From Ferruginibacter sp. (GTDB lineage Bacteria > Bacteroidota > Bacteroidia > Chitinophagales > Chitinophagaceae), in assembly GCA_025362765.1 (NCBI GenBank), contig JANYFI010000275.1:1-5455 (forward strand): 5,455 bases of DNA. Reading direction: 5' to 3'. The position numbers and the translations under genes were made by a program. Position 1 is the stretch's first letter. Each line of letters starts with the position of its first letter. Positions 1-5,455 of the stretch are shown here, piece after piece. The notes under the pieces were generated by a model that saw only the letters and a list, made by a program, of their open reading frames with translations, was not told where the DNA came from and ran no database searches.

Positions 1-36
1 TTTAACAACTACGCACTGCAACAAAGTCTCTCCTGT

Positions 37-59
37 TTAAAATCGCCTTGGACAAGGCG
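37..59 (-). terminator. Possible intrinsic terminator embedded in the end of the PorP/SprF gene
   Basis: On the minus strand CGCCTTG (59-53) and CAAGGCG (50-44) form a perfect 7-bp inverted repeat with two bases between them; a realistic fold is a 6-bp stem with a 4-nt loop GTCC. ATTTTAA follows immediately, giving a run of four T. The stem covers the codons for TPCPRR and the T-run is the final Phe codon plus the stop. The T-run is short, so strength is uncertain. On the opposite strand the same stem is followed by TTCCTTTC, so weak bidirectional action is possible. A terminator here would end the adhesin-PorP transcription unit. Confidence 0.4.
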
Positions 60-1059
60 TTCCTTTCATTGTATAATCGGCATCGCACCTGTCATCTGAA
101 ATTACTCCGTTGGGCGTTAATTTTTCCCATATAAAAGCACCTTCGCCACTGCCGGCGCTTCTTGAAAATCCCAGCTTGCCGGTGGTGGCATCATACGCCA
201 TGCCTACCCTTAACCTGTCTGTTTCATTGTACCGCCGGTCAAATAAATCCAGGCTTAAGGTAATCGCGAACGCATCACTGTTTTGAAAACCCACATTGCC
301 CCTGTACCAGGCGCCAATCGCCATGCGGGCGTTTTTGTATTCGCAACCTACGCTGAGCGAATTGCTTTTGGCTTGCTGATAATAAATGATGCTGGGTAAA
401 AAATAAGAATCCCCTTCTTCATCAATATCCAATTTATACCGCACATAAGAAAACCAACGCCGCGGCAGTTTGCTATAGCTGTTGGAAGTCAGCGATTCGT
501 CGGGCTGGTTTATGTGCTGGGCGCCGCCGCCAATCATCCAGTTGGAACGGTAATACAACAAAAAACCGGCGGCGAAATCCGCAAAATATTTATTGTTGTT
601 CAGCGCAACATCTACCCCCGAAACAGCGCCGGGAATAATACCGGTGTTATCAATCTGGTCGCTGAAATATAGCTTATCGTAATTAACACTCCGGTTAGCA
701 ACACCCGCCTGCAAACCCAGGTGCAGCCGGGCATTGGGCAAACAAAGCGCATAAGAATAAATGGCAGCCAGGCCGTTTTTATTAAGATACCCTTCTTTGG
801 AATTGGTCAGCAGCAAGCCTACTCCCCCGTGCATATTTTTTATATAGCGGTCCACTCCTACTGCCGCGTTTTGCAGTGGCGAAGGCACGTTTAAAAATTG
901 CCGTTTAAACGTAGCGGTGAAACGAAGATCCAGTTCGGCAGTACCCGCCGTTGCGGGATTTAACGTAAGCGGGGAATTAAACGCCTCTGTAAAGAAAGCA
1001 TCCTGCGCAAAAATATTTGCACTAAATAAAATAAAACCGATAAATAAATATTTTTTCAT
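37..1059 (-). CDS. Type IX secretion system membrane protein, PorP/SprF family
   Basis: An outer-membrane protein of the PorP/SprF family. Family members are needed for secretion or surface attachment of a specific partner, and SprF serves SprB in Flavobacterium johnsoniae. The 340 residues are within the usual family size. A signal peptide spans about residues 1-18 (MKK, then a hydrophobic stretch ending NIFA), leaving glutamine as the first mature residue. The family motif LNPATAG is at 33-39, followed by amphipathic beta-strand segments throughout, including HGGVGLLL and FAAGFLLYY, consistent with a barrel. The C-terminal tail holds Cys325 and Cys336 and ends CPRRF. ATG at 1057-1059 is chosen because it directly precedes the signal peptide. 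The leader before it is A-rich (ATTAAAAGCAGTACA) with no good Shine-Dalgarno, as is common in Bacteroidota. It lies 73 bp behind the giant adhesin gene on the same strand, which is the likely client and probably shares its transcript. It could equally be named sprF-like or porP-like, so no symbol is assigned. Confidence 0.93.
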   Translation of the reverse strand: MKKYLFIGFILFSANIFAQDAFFTEAFNSPLTLNPATAGTAELDLRFTATFKRQFLNVPSPLQNAAVGVDRYIKNMHGGVGLLLTNSKEGYLNKNGLAAIYSYALCLPNARLHLGLQAGVANRSVNYDKLYFSDQIDNTGIIPGAVSGVDVALNNNKYFADFAAGFLLYYRSNWMIGGGAQHINQPDESLTSNSYSKLPRRWFSYVRYKLDIDEEGDSYFLPSIIYYQQAKSNSLSVGCEYKNARMAIGAWYRGNVGFQNSDAFAITLSLDLFDRRYNETDRLRVGMAYDATTGKLGFSRSAGSGEGAFIWEKLTPNGVISDDRCDADYTMKGTPCPRRF

Positions 1060-1073
1060 TGTACTGCTTTTAA

Positions 1074-1129
1074 TAGTAGTTATAAGTTATAAGTTATGAA
1101 TTCGCTATTCACCACTCACCATTCACCAC
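1074..1129 (-). repeat. Degenerate 7-bp tandem repeat filling the intergenic spacer
   Basis: Read on the minus strand, the spacer divides into eight consecutive heptads. The first three (1129-1109) are RTGGTGA (GTGGTGA, ATGGTGA, GTGGTGA), the fourth is ATAGCGA, the fifth ATTCATA, the sixth and seventh are both ACTTATA (1094-1081), and the last is ACTACTA. The 7-bp register is continuous across the change from G-rich to A/T-rich units, which meet at a GAATTC palindrome (1098-1103). From memory, similar runs of GTGAATG/GTGAGTG joined to TTATAAC units occur between genes in many Bacteroidota genomes; I could not verify this. Such a short-period array could vary in copy number by slippage. Confidence 0.75.
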
Positions 1130-1130
1130 T
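1078..1130 (-). promoter_or_regulatory. Predicted long imperfect RNA hairpin between adhesin and PorP/SprF genes
   Basis: In the minus-strand transcript the G-rich arm (1130-1107) can pair with the A/U-rich arm (1101-1078) around a 5-nt loop AGCGA (1106-1102). Of 24 facing positions I count 15 Watson-Crick pairs, 5 G-U pairs and 4 mismatches, with the mismatches largely spaced by seven. The innermost 13 positions have a single mismatch. The G-U pairs would become C-A mismatches on the other strand, so the structure favours the sense mRNA. No U-run follows (the next bases are ACTATTAAAAG), so it is not a standard intrinsic terminator. A 3'-end protecting, processing or attenuating role between the two cistrons is inference. 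Confidence 0.5.
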
Positions 1131-1132
1131 TG

Positions 1133-4100
1133 TTATTTTACCACGGTAATGCTACCCACTTTTTTGTATTTAGTTTCACCCGGATAAATCATGCCAAGCC
1201 ATTCAGACCCATTCATAAATTTGGCTTGTATCTTCCACACATACGCATCCTGTTGCACAATGCTGCCCTTGTAAGTGGCGTCCCATGGCTGGTTGGGAGC
1301 GCCCTTGCTATCCAGGCTGGTACTTTCAAAAACCAGTTCGCCCCATATAGTAAATATCTGCAAATGATACTCTTTTAATCCCTGCGCTTTGGGTAAAAAT
1401 GTTCTTAAATTTTCCTGCAGGCAATGCGGGCAAATGGCATTGGGAATATACATCCAGCCGGGAAAGCCATCTATACGGGCAATCTTAGTAATAGTATCCG
1501 AACAGTTGGTTACATTATCCAGCACAATTAATTTGATAGGGTAATTACCGGTGTCGGTATATTTATGATTGATCACGTCTGTTGTGGTGGCAAAACTGCC
1601 ATCACCCAAATTCCACAGGTATTGATAATTGGCACTGTTTAAAGTAAGGTTATTAAAACTAAAAGTATAATTGGGCACCGTAATTAAAGGGGTTGGACTG
1701 ATAAAAAAATCAGCGGCGGGCGGCACTTTGGCCAACACCAGATTGGGCTTTATCACCGAATCTTTACAACCAAAACTACCATACGCCACCAGCTTAATGG
1801 TATAAGGATTTGGCCCGGGGGCAAAAGACTTGACGGGGTTAGCGGCTGTGCTAATGGTGCCATCTCCAAAATCCCACAAATAACTGTCGCCATTGGTGGT
1901 AAGGTTCGTTAACTGCACTCTTGCGGTGTCGCAGGTAAGCGTAGTATTTACGGCAAAATCCGCCACTGGTTTAACAGAAATTTTTACCAATTGGCTCGCC
2001 GTGTCTTTACACACGCCATCGTTGGCTACCAGCGTAATTAAATATTGACCTTGCGTATTGTACAAATGCGTAGGACTGGTGAAAGAAGAAGTGGGTGTAT
2101 TGTCACCCCAATCCCAAACATAGTTGGTGGCGTTAGTAGTAGTGTTATTGGTTGCCACATTTAATACGCCGGTGCAACCCAATGTATCACTCACTGTAAA
2201 AGCAATGGTGGGTTTTACCCTTGAGGTAAATGTTATTGAAAAAGTATCGGGCTTACATCCGTAACTATTGTCTGCAATTAAAGTAACCTTGTATAAGGTG
2301 GAAGGCTTATTAATAATAATTATCGGCGCCGCATCGGTACTAACCAACACGCCGTTTACCAGCCATTGATACAAAGTAGCCAACGAAGACGTATTGGTAA
2401 CTGCCGCAATAAACGGCACACAATCAACAGGATTGGCCACACTGAATTGCGCCTTTGCAGAAGGATTCATTTGCAACAGGGATTTCGCCGTATCACTGCA
2501 GCCAACTGTATTGCTCACCACCAGCAAGGTGGTAAAAAATTTTGGTAAAACGGCCAGTGGCGCAACTGTGTATTGATGTGTAAAGTTGCCGTTGCCGGAT
2601 AATGAAATATTATCTACGATCCAATTATATTTAATGGCGTCATTACCATCGTAGGTGGTAGTATTGATATAGGCTACGGTTGTATCTCTTGTACAAACAG
2701 ATAAATCGCCAGGACTAAACGATGCCACGGGATTGCCTGCCACCGTAAAATAAATAATGCCGCTATCCGCACAACCGGCAACATTTTTTGCCACCAATTT
2801 TACATAAAAATTACCCGGCTTATTAAAAGTATATTGCGCACTGGCACCGGTTGCTATTATCAATGACGGGTTCACTGTACTGTCATAAAAATACCATTGA
2901 GTGTTTTCATCAACAATGCCAGGAGCTGTAACGGCCAGCGTGAATGGCGCACAATTCAGGGACCTGGTATTTGACTGTATCCTGGTATCCGGTGTAGCCA
3001 ATACGGTAATTGATTTTACAATAGTATCATAACACACCAGCCCAAAATTATTTGACTTTTCAGCCCGTAAATAAATAGTATACGTTCCCGGAGCCGCATA
3101 CGCATGTACAGGATTAACAATATTACTTCCGGTGCCATCGCCCCAAAACCATTGGTAGTTGGTAGCATTCAGCGAAGTATTGTTCACCCTTACCGAATCA
3201 CCCTGGCAATAATTACGGGCATTGGTAGTAAAAGCCGCCACCGGTTTGGTGTATACGGTTACGGCTTTGTAAATGGTGGTATCACTGCAGCCGTTGGTAA
3301 TATCAACCCTGATGCTGTACGTTCCAGGATTGTTAAACCCATGCACCACGCTGCTTTCACCATTATTGGTAACGATTACAGGCGTGCCATCACCAAAATT
3401 CCAGGTAAATGAAGTGGCGCCTGTTGTGCCATTGTTAAAGGCTACAATATGTGGCGCACATCCAAATAAATCATTGCCGTTAAGGTTAATCCGCGGCTGT
3501 ATATTGTTGGGCGCTATCCTTACTTTAATCACCTGTGTATCTCTTGCGCATTCATTGGCGGCGATTAACTGAATTGAAAAAGTATCTACTTTATTGCCAG
3601 TATTGTAAGTATAACTCAGCGAACCATTGGTATAAGTAGTGTCGCGGTGTCCGTTCCCAAAATTCCAGTAATAAGTATTAGGGCCACCCGGTGATTGATT
3701 ATTGATGTGCACCGCAAAAGGGGAGCAACCCGCCGTTGTATCTACTCCAAAATTTGCTTTGGGATTAGCCCTTATTTTTACACTGTCCCGCCATAGCGTG
3801 GTATCGCAACCGTTGTAAGCTTTTAATGTTACCTGGTAAGTAGTGTCGGTATTTTTGGGGCTGGGATAAAAAAGAACAGTGCCCGGCTGAGCCAGCGTGC
3901 TGGTGACGCCATTACCAAAGTTCCAGTTAAAGCTGATATTATTGATTATGCTGGAAGTGTTGGTAAAAGATACCGGTAATGGTCCGCAGCCATACCCGGT
4001 ATCTTTTGTAAATTTTGCCTGGGCGGTAATCACGGTTATAAATTGTTGCTGGATAGTATCCGGTTTACAACCGTATGGGCTGGTGGTAATTAATTTGATG

Positions 4101-5455
4101 ATCACCGCATCATTAGACGTATTCATTGTGTAACCCGGAAAGTTACCGCTGCTGTTGCTTCCAATATTTACCGCACCGGCAAACCATTGATATAATCCAT
4201 CCCTGTCGGGAAAAGGCGTAACGTTTATCGCATTGCCGAGATTAAACGGCGTACAGCCTGTTACAGGATTTGCCGTAAATAAAGCGGTGGCATTTTGCCG
4301 GATGGTAATTTTTACCGGCGCACTAAAGCTACCTTGCACACCCGCACATAAACTGGTAAATGCCACCCGGCGATAAAAAGTAGAAACGACTAAAACCGGT
4401 GGCGAATAATTTAACGCTGTTTCGCCTGGTATATCAGTCCATGTTATACTATCGGTACTCATTTGCCATTGGTAAGCAGCCGCCGAATTGCCGCCTGTGG
4501 CTGTTTGTCCGTTGATTTGCGCCGGCAGCACATTCACACAAACGGATTGACTGGCGCTGATAATATTATTGCTGATGCCCGGCCCCACCGTTACCACCAC
4601 GGTATCTTTGGCAATGCAGGAGCCGGCGCCATAAGTATAAATGGCATTGTACACCCCTGTATTCGTGGGTGTAAAATTGCCGTTGGCAGTAACAAAAGCA
4701 TTGCCAGACCAGGTGCCGCCCGCTGGCGTGCCAATCAGCAAAACAGGATTGCTGCTTTGGCAAATGGTGGTATCCGTGCCTGCATTGGCAACCGGTGGAT
4801 TGATTACGGTAACAAGTAAACTATCCGTTTTGCTGCATTGATTTAAGGTAACCGTATAGTATAAAGTATATGCACCATTACCGGCGGCAATTGGATTAAA
4901 TATACCACCGCCGTTAACAGTTGAACCAGTCCACACACCACCTGCAGGTAAGCCACTGAATTTTACGGAGGAAGTATTGTTGCATACAGTGCTATCGTTG
5001 CCTGCCCCAGCGCTTGGAAACTCCTGCACCGTAACTAACACAGTAGCAGTATCCGCACAGCCATTGGCGGTAGTGCCGATTACTTGATAGCTTGTACTTG
5101 CTGATGGAGCAGCAATCACCGTATCTGTATTTGTATTGTTTAAACCTACAGCAGGAGACCAGTTGTAAGCTGCCGCACCAGCCGCTGTTAATTGTGTATT
5201 GCTGCCTGCACAAATAGTTTTGCTTGTTGGATTCAACGTAACAACAGGCCTCTTTTTAACCGTCACCAGCACGGTGTCTGTTGAAGAACAACTGGCACCA
5301 GCCGACGCTTTGACAACATAGGCGAAAGTGGTATCGGCGTTTACACCGGTATAAGTTAAACTTATGTCTGTTTGTGCTGCGCCAGGATTGCTTAGTCCTG
5401 TAGCGGGCGTCCATTGATAAGTTATGCCGGGCGATGCCGTTGTACCAATTGTGGT
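1133..5455 (-). CDS. Giant PKD/Ig-like repeat surface protein with T9SS type B C-terminal sorting domain (5' end outside window)
   Basis: Likely a very long secreted adhesin or surface filament protein exported by the type IX secretion system, similar in architecture to SprB-like proteins. Residues are numbered from the first complete codon at the right edge (5453-5455). The 1440 visible residues hold Ig-like units at about 1-66, 69-147, 148-221, 222-291 and 292-386, then eleven PKD or PKD-like units at about 391-1328, then a CHU_C/gliding-associated sorting domain at 1329-1440, ending in TAA at 1133-1135. A GTG at 5270-5272 could be taken for a start, but it is an internal valine in a strand reading DTVLVTVKKRP. 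The frame stays open through the edge and the upstream 61 residues are another Ig-like unit, so the true start and signal peptide are missing. Nearly every unit carries two cysteines. A PorP/SprF gene follows 73 bp downstream, which supports T9SS export. The ligand is unknown. Confidence is high for the class and low for any specific role. Confidence 0.93.
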   Translation of the reverse strand, partial: TTIGTTASPGITYQWTPATGLSNPGAAQTDISLTYTGVNADTTFAYVVKASAGASCSSTDTVLVTVKKRPVVTLNPTSKTICAGSNTQLTAAGAAAYNWSPAVGLNNTNTDTVIAAPSASTSYQVIGTTANGCADTATVLVTVQEFPSAGAGNDSTVCNNTSSVKFSGLPAGGVWTGSTVNGGGIFNPIAAGNGAYTLYYTVTLNQCSKTDSLLVTVINPPVANAGTDTTICQSSNPVLLIGTPAGGTWSGNAFVTANGNFTPTNTGVYNAIYTYGAGSCIAKDTVVVTVGPGISNNIISASQSVCVNVLPAQINGQTATGGNSAAAYQWQMSTDSITWTDIPGETALNYSPPVLVVSTFYRRVAFTSLCAGVQGSFSAPVKITIRQNATALFTANPVTGCTPFNLGNAINVTPFPDRDGLYQWFAGAVNIGSNSSGNFPGYTMNTSNDAVIIKLITTSPYGCKPDTIQQQFITVITAQAKFTKDTGYGCGPLPVSFTNTSSIINNISFNWNFGNGVTSTLAQPGTVLFYPSPKNTDTTYQVTLKAYNGCDTTLWRDSVKIRANPKANFGVDTTAGCSPFAVHINNQSPGGPNTYYWNFGNGHRDTTYTNGSLSYTYNTGNKVDTFSIQLIAANECARDTQVIKVRIAPNNIQPRINLNGNDLFGCAPHIVAFNNGTTGATSFTWNFGDGTPVIVTNNGESSVVHGFNNPGTYSIRVDITNGCSDTTIYKAVTVYTKPVAAFTTNARNYCQGDSVRVNNTSLNATNYQWFWGDGTGSNIVNPVHAYAAPGTYTIYLRAEKSNNFGLVCYDTIVKSITVLATPDTRIQSNTRSLNCAPFTLAVTAPGIVDENTQWYFYDSTVNPSLIIATGASAQYTFNKPGNFYVKLVAKNVAGCADSGIIYFTVAGNPVASFSPGDLSVCTRDTTVAYINTTTYDGNDAIKYNWIVDNISLSGNGNFTHQYTVAPLAVLPKFFTTLLVVSNTVGCSDTAKSLLQMNPSAKAQFSVANPVDCVPFIAAVTNTSSLATLYQWLVNGVLVSTDAAPIIIINKPSTLYKVTLIADNSYGCKPDTFSITFTSRVKPTIAFTVSDTLGCTGVLNVATNNTTTNATNYVWDWGDNTPTSSFTSPTHLYNTQGQYLITLVANDGVCKDTASQLVKISVKPVADFAVNTTLTCDTARVQLTNLTTNGDSYLWDFGDGTISTAANPVKSFAPGPNPYTIKLVAYGSFGCKDSVIKPNLVLAKVPPAADFFISPTPLITVPNYTFSFNNLTLNSANYQYLWNLGDGSFATTTDVINHKYTDTGNYPIKLIVLDNVTNCSDTITKIARIDGFPGWMYIPNAICPHCLQENLRTFLPKAQGLKEYHLQIFTIWGELVFESTSLDSKGAPNQPWDATYKGSIVQQDAYVWKIQAKFMNGSEWLGMIYPGETKYKKVGSITVVK
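1136..1471 (-). other. T9SS type B (CHU_C / gliding motility-associated) C-terminal sorting domain, variant with CPHC
   Basis: This is the export signal of the giant protein (residues 1329-1440). Retained landmarks, in order, are an opening Y-I-P-N-A strand, WGELVFES at 1371-1378, WDATYKG at 1391-1397, AYVWKI at 1404-1409, a turn containing NG, and a terminal strand VGSITVVK that ends the protein. These match the usual pattern of NRWGxxVF, WDGxxxG, GxYxYxI and GxVxLI/VR-K. The usual acidic PNGDGxND loop after the opening strand is absent; the sequence there runs IPNAICPHC followed by LQENLRTFLP, with cysteines at 1342 and 1345. By family knowledge, type B domains direct transport through the T9SS and usually pair with SprF-like proteins, consistent with the next gene. 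The domain call is strong; the meaning of the variant loop is not known. Confidence 0.88.
1472..4285 (-). other. PKD-domain array (eleven units, several degenerate)
   Basis: Eleven units of about 78-90 residues follow one another. Clear PKD hallmarks W-x-[FWL]-G-[DN]-[GN] are at residues 511-516 and 597-602 (both WNFGNG), 685-690 (WNFGDG), 769-774 (WFWGDG), 1114-1119 (WDWGDN), 1194-1199 (WDFGDG) and 1281-1286 (WNLGDG). Most units open with an A-x-F strand and a GC-x-P-like cysteine, and close with a GC-x-DT-like cysteine before the last strand. The units at about 391-477, 822-905, 909-996 and 1000-1077 keep the tryptophan and both cysteines but have lost the GDG turn (for example YQWLVNG), so a PKD profile may miss them. 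PKD domains are extracellular beta-sandwich modules used as spacers or for adhesion; which applies here cannot be read from the sequence. Confidence 0.85.
4298..5455 (-). other. Ig-like repeat array (five units, first one partial)
   Basis: This N-terminal visible part of the giant protein differs in type from the PKD array that follows. Units 1 and 2 share a core of the form Y-x-W-[TS]-P-A-[TV]-G-L-[SN]-N, a later TxxTY/TSY strand and a closing VLVTV strand. Units 3 and 4 (about residues 148-221 and 222-291) are a matched pair: each opens AG-[NT]-D-[ST]-T-[VI]-C, has PAGG-[VT]-W-[TS]-G in the middle and closes with LLVTV or VVVTV. Unit 5 (about 292-386) is of another recognisable Bacteroidota type, with YQWQ, a following tryptophan, a Y-S-P-P segment and FYRRV before its second cysteine. 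The units are diverged at DNA level, so there is no recent tandem duplication. Fold assignments come from motif recognition and were not computed. Confidence 0.75.

Noticed and set aside
1..36. Start of a further gene or RNA downstream of PorP/SprF
   Set aside because: Thirty-six bases remain, with no start signal, repeat or structure that I can support on either strand.
1074..1129. CRISPR array or attachment site
   Set aside because: The units are only 7 bp and contiguous with no spacers, and nothing nearby resembles cas genes, a tRNA or an integrase.
1060..1132. Separate promoter for the PorP/SprF gene
   Set aside because: I could not find a convincing Bacteroidota TAnnTTTG -7 element with a TTG near -33. 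The spacer is occupied by the heptad repeat, and co-transcription with the adhesin gene is simpler.
1130..1378. Plus-strand open frame beginning at the intergenic spacer
   Set aside because: It covers the sorting domain in antisense, its start lies at the edge of the repeat hairpin, and its product shows no recognisable motif.
3104..3412. Plus-strand open frame of about 100 codons inside the large gene
   Set aside because: It lies wholly antisense to a well-supported repeat protein, has no recognisable domain, and overlaps another plus-strand open frame. It is a shadow of the stop-poor composition.
4463..4819. Plus-strand open frame of 118 codons
   Set aside because: It is antisense to the Ig-like array, and its Ala/Gly/Arg/Ile-rich translation resembles no family I know. 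It is a shadow of the real gene.
5270..5272. GTG as the start codon of the large gene
   Set aside because: The frame is open upstream to the window edge and encodes another Ig-like unit (YQWTPATGLSN, then a closing DTVLVTV strand). There is no signal peptide after the GTG, so it is an internal valine codon.

Overview
The window looks like chromosomal DNA of a member of the Bacteroidota, probably from the Chitinophagia/Sphingobacteriia side (the phylum is well supported, the finer placement is inference). The evidence is a PorP/SprF-family outer-membrane protein gene, a giant PKD/Ig-like repeat protein with a type IX secretion (T9SS) type B sorting domain, little Shine-Dalgarno signal, moderate GC content, and intergenic heptameric repeats of a kind I associate with this phylum.

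Both genes are on the minus strand. Transcription runs from the right edge to the left. From 5455 down to 1133 is the 3' part of one very large secreted repeat protein. Its reading frame is open through the right edge, so the N-terminus and signal peptide lie outside the window and at least 1440 residues are encoded here. It consists of about five Ig-like units, eleven PKD or PKD-like units, and a C-terminal T9SS sorting domain. A 73-bp spacer (1060-1132) follows. It is filled by a degenerate 7-bp tandem repeat whose G-rich and A/T-rich halves can fold, with G-U wobbles, into a long imperfect hairpin in the sense transcript only. Next is a complete 340-residue PorP/SprF-family gene (1059-37). 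A hairpin plus short T-run overlaps its last codons and stop and may be the operon's terminator. Bases 1-36 hold nothing I can support.

The pair matches the known SprB-SprF arrangement: a type B sorting-domain adhesin followed by a dedicated SprF-like partner needed for its export or surface anchoring. The likely product is a long, disulfide-stapled surface or secreted adhesin delivered by the T9SS. This is a variation on a known system, not a new one. The points most worth a second look are the strand-specific heptad hairpin between the genes, the sorting domain in which the usual NGDGxND loop is replaced by a CPHC motif, and the almost perfectly regular two-cysteines-per-domain ladder that breaks just before that domain.
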